Shown: one piece after another, positions 23,800 to 25,796 of the stretch
How positions within the stretch are numbered: position 1 is the first letter of the stretch
Layout: every line of letters starts with the position of its first letter
Source of the DNA: a virus
Length of the DNA: 25,796 bases
Virus record (IMG/VR): IMGVR_UViG_3300030102_002398
Location: 1-25,796 of that record
Direction: 5' to 3' (one strand)
Made by a program: the position numbers and the translations under genes
Notes under the pieces: model-generated
Database searches by the model: none
Told to the model about the DNA's origin: nothing
What the model saw: only the letters and a program-made list of their open reading frames with translations

Positions 23800-24958
23800 G
23801 TTTAGGGTGGGTTTCGTACTGTAATTCGTCGTGGATAAATGCAAGCTGGTGACAATCGATGTCTTTAAGTGACTCGTTTGCTAATACCATCCAGCGTTTT
23901 GCTACTACACCTGCTCCTGACTGGAGTTTGTAGTTTAATGCTTTGTGCTGACTTTCAACCTTAATAGGTCTCCCGTCGATAGACTTAATTATACCTCGTT
24001 GACTTTCTTTTTTAATGTCACGAAGTAAATCTTTAAGACCATCAATAGCATCTACAAATGCTTTTCTAATCTCTGCTCCTTTTTCTTTTGCGTCATCATC
24101 AGATAGCTGTGCATCATAGCTATGACCTAGGCGAAGGTTGCCACTTCCATACAAAAAGGCATACGAAATTGTCTTTACTTGCCGCCTGGAAATACCGATC
24201 TTGTCGGCATTGACTTGGTGAATGTCGCCATTGAGGAGAATATCCGCGTACCGACCCCCGTCATAGCGTGCAAGGTAATGAGCGAGCATCCTAAGTTCAA
24301 TACCAGCAAGGTCAGCACCAACCATGATTTGTCCTGGCGATGCTTTAAAGAGTTGTCTACAATCATGATCAGAAGGTACTTGACTTAAATTTGGTCTACG
24401 GTGAGCACATCTATGCGTATTAGTTGCAACTGAACAGTGGTGATGTATGCGGCTAGCAGTCGTACATAGCTTCAGCCATGCGTTCACGCCTTCCGAGATC
24501 ATCCCCAATTTCTTTGTAATAGTTAGACACTTTAGAAAGTCCTCTGCAATCGTAATCCCACCTGCAGCAACCTCGTTCAGTACGATCTCGTCGATCAGAA
24601 CTTTGCCTGTCGGTGTAAATTTTGTCGGCTTCCATTTATAATGCTCTTGTAAGCACCACGCTATATGGTCACGTGATACAGGATTGAATTCGGTGGTGCG
24701 GGTGAATGTTGCTCCGGCAATATACCCGTAGCGTCGGTTATTTGCTTTAGGAGTAAATTCCGATCGTGGGTAGAAAGGATGCCGGTTTTGTAATACTCGA
24801 CAAGTTTCTTCAAGCTCTGTTCGCAAAGCAGATGACAGTTGCCATGCAGCGCGTTCATCAAAATACCATCCATGAAGTTCTTGTTCGGTGAGGATTTGTG
24901 CAACCTGATGTTCTAGTTTGACCCAATCAGGTATTTGGCTTGGTTGAAGTGGTCGCAT
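23678..24958 (-). CDS. 5: DNA polymerase family A, polymerase domain (gp5 C-terminal part)
   Basis: This is the polymerase half of a T7 gp5-like enzyme: 426 residues from the ATG at 24958. Motif A is VGADLAGIELRMLAHYLARY (Asp216), then GDIHQVN, motif B is SRRQVKTISYAFLYG (Arg258, Lys262, Tyr266) and motif C is FIHDELQ (His376, Asp377, Glu378), ending in GHSWADVH like T7. Tyr266 is the equivalent of E. coli Pol I Phe762. It lies in the -1 frame relative to the exonuclease part and overlaps it by 46 bases. No clear ribosome-binding site precedes the ATG. It may be translated by reinitiation, by frameshifting, or the break may be an assembly error. Confidence 0.93.
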   Translation of the reverse strand: MRPLQPSQIPDWVKLEHQVAQILTEQELHGWYFDERAAWQLSSALRTELEETCRVLQNRHPFYPRSEFTPKANNRRYGYIAGATFTRTTEFNPVSRDHIAWCLQEHYKWKPTKFTPTGKVLIDEIVLNEVAAGGITIAEDFLKCLTITKKLGMISEGVNAWLKLCTTASRIHHHCSVATNTHRCAHRRPNLSQVPSDHDCRQLFKASPGQIMVGADLAGIELRMLAHYLARYDGGRYADILLNGDIHQVNADKIGISRRQVKTISYAFLYGSGNLRLGHSYDAQLSDDDAKEKGAEIRKAFVDAIDGLKDLLRDIKKESQRGIIKSIDGRPIKVESQHKALNYKLQSGAGVVAKRWMVLANESLKDIDCHQLAFIHDELQYETHPKHAKYLSQCLLESARRAGEYYNLRIPIAAEAKEGHSWADVH

Positions 24959-25446
24959 AGTTTGCGAGTAACGTTGACATCCTGTACGCAATAATCTTGC
25001 ATCTCCTGGCTCCACTCTTTCCAATCTGTAGTTTTACCAAAGCTACCTTTGTACTCTCCCAACCTGTAACCGTAAGATTCGAGTGAATGCCTGCCCCATA
25101 ATTGTGGTGGCATTTGTGGGAACTTGTAACGTTGGTCGATGTCCAACATGTCTGTGTGATACAGACGTGACAAAAGCAAGGTGTCTACAACCAGGGCGGT
25201 TGGTGAGAACCACGGGTAAATTTTACTGAGGCAAGGTAGGTCATAACCGAGTACGTTGTGCCCCACAATGATGTCAGCATCTTCGAGCCTTTGGACACCA
25301 CGGGTAATGGGTTCAGCATCACCTTGATCGTTGTAAACAATCGTCGTGTCAGTTTCTTGCTCGTAGATAACAAGGCAATGGATGCAGGTAACATCATGGA
25401 GCAGACCGTTGCTTTCTAGGTCGAACACTAGAGTGGTTCCAGACAT
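24913..25446 (-). CDS. 5: DNA polymerase family A, 3'-5' exonuclease domain (gp5 N-terminal part)
   Basis: These 177 residues form the proofreading domain of a gp5-like polymerase: exo I FDLESNG (Asp9, Glu11), exo II IIVGHNVLGYDLP (Asp69), exo III DYCVQDVNVTRKL (Tyr152, Asp156). In T7 the same chain continues into the polymerase domain; here a TAG at 24913 ends the frame just after exo III, while the polymerase sequence resumes in the -1 frame. The two parts together cover a complete enzyme of about 600 residues with little missing at the join. If split, the subunits would have to associate for proofreading. Confidence 0.92.
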   Translation of the reverse strand: MSGTTLVFDLESNGLLHDVTCIHCLVIYEQETDTTIVYNDQGDAEPITRGVQRLEDADIIVGHNVLGYDLPCLSKIYPWFSPTALVVDTLLLSRLYHTDMLDIDQRYKFPQMPPQLWGRHSLESYGYRLGEYKGSFGKTTDWKEWSQEMQDYCVQDVNVTRKLCDHFNQAKYLIGSN

Positions 25447-25496
25447 AAGTTTTGTCTACGAATTGTGCACGTTTCACCATCTCAGCAGTTGGTGGG

Positions 25497-25796
25497 TTAG
25501 GAGGTCCAAGTAGTTTTGTTTGTTGGGTCGAAGTCCTCGGGTGGTTCAGTTTCATTAAATTTACAAGTAGATAAATCGTAATCTAGTAAGCACGCGATGC
25601 CAGTTTCGCCAGAATATCGATTCTTAAGGACTCGCACTGTCGTAGCATCGTGTTTAGATCCACTCTGCTGATTTCGTTCGAGTGCAATAACGCTATCTGA
25701 GAGCTGAGCAATTGCAGCTGAGCCGCGTAACTGGCCGAGAGTAACTCTTGCTCCTTCTTCATGATTTTTGTCCGATTGTGTAGTTCGTCGAAGGTG
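25497..25796 (-). CDS. 4: DNA primase/helicase, gp4-like, C-terminus (partial)
   Basis: Only the last 99 codons are in the window; the gene continues past the right edge. The sequence HEEGARVTLGQLRGSAAIAQ, then LSDSVIALERNQQ, then TTVRVLKNRYSGETGIACLL is characteristic of the RecA-type helicase core of DnaB/T7 gp4 proteins (the GSAAIAQLSD and RxLKNRxSGETG regions, with the arginine finger nearby). It unwinds DNA and primes the lagging strand. It is followed 50 bases later by the polymerase exonuclease gene, as in T7 gene 4 to gene 5 order. Confidence 0.93.
   Translation of the reverse strand, partial: HLRRTTQSDKNHEEGARVTLGQLRGSAAIAQLSDSVIALERNQQSGSKHDATTVRVLKNRYSGETGIACLLDYDLSTCKFNETEPPEDFDPTNKTTWTS

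Noticed and set aside
24959-25024. Upstream extension of the polymerase-domain frame
   Set aside because: These 22 codons are an out-of-frame reading of the exonuclease domain and look unlike any polymerase; the ATG at 24958 or a frameshift product is more likely.
25394-25480. 28-aa frame (MVKRAQFVDKTYVW...) across the start of the exonuclease-domain gene
   Set aside because: Mostly overlaps the polymerase exonuclease start, has no ribosome-binding site and no recognisable features.
1-25796. Photosynthesis genes (psbA, hli, petE), talC and integrase often found in cyanophages
   Set aside because: No frame in the window carries their motifs; they may lie outside it.

Overview
The window looks like the middle of a marine T7-like cyanopodovirus genome (an autographivirus infecting cyanobacteria). 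Every gene I can support lies on the minus strand, so the biological order runs from base 25796 down to base 1. The gene order follows T7: primase/helicase (gp4), DNA polymerase (gp5) and 5'-3' exonuclease (gp6), then nucleotide metabolism, then gp7.3-like, portal (gp8), scaffold (gp9), capsid (gp10), tail tubes (gp11, gp12), internal core (gp13 to gp16), tail fibre (gp17) and a second adhesin running off the left edge. A cyanobacterial host is indicated by a phycobilisome-degradation adaptor (NblA-like) gene, a cyanobacterial-type glutamine riboswitch and the cyanophage-type ribonucleotide reductase pair. NblA only makes sense in a host with phycobilisomes, so Synechococcus is more likely than Prochlorococcus. 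No psbA, hli, talC, integrase, T7 RNA polymerase or terminase gene is inside the window.

Bases 25796-19679 hold DNA replication and metabolism. They contain the C-terminus of primase/helicase; a family A DNA polymerase read in two frames (exonuclease part and polymerase part, shifted by -1); a LAGLIDADG homing-endonuclease-like ORF overlapping the polymerase end; the 5'-3' exonuclease; NblA; a DUF3310 protein; a MazG-like pyrophosphohydrolase; class I NrdA and a tyrosine-less NrdB; and a small unknown protein. Most of these genes overlap by 4 to about 120 bases and are probably translationally coupled. Together they degrade and recycle cellular resources (phycobilisomes, host nucleotides) into dNTPs and copy the phage genome.

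Bases 19677-14446 hold head morphogenesis: gp7.3-like, portal, scaffold, four very small basic proteins, a signal-peptide-bearing outer-membrane beta-barrel-like protein, a glutamine-II/downstream-peptide type riboswitch with a 37-aa peptide gene behind it, a 43-aa candidate gene, two mutually exclusive hairpins just before the capsid gene, the major capsid protein, and a UUCG-loop terminator. Several of these small elements are too short for standard gene callers.

Bases 14435-1 hold tail and ejection proteins: gp11, gp12 (enlarged), gp13, gp14, gp15 (with a lysozyme-like C-terminal domain), gp16 (with no visible N-terminal transglycosylase), tail fibre with KLA- and GIGT-type repeats, and a partial LamG-like adhesin.

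The most interesting theme is nitrogen status. A phycobilisome-proteolysis adaptor and a probable glutamine-sensing RNA occur in the same lytic podovirus. Family assignments come from motif recognition by eye; no database search was possible.
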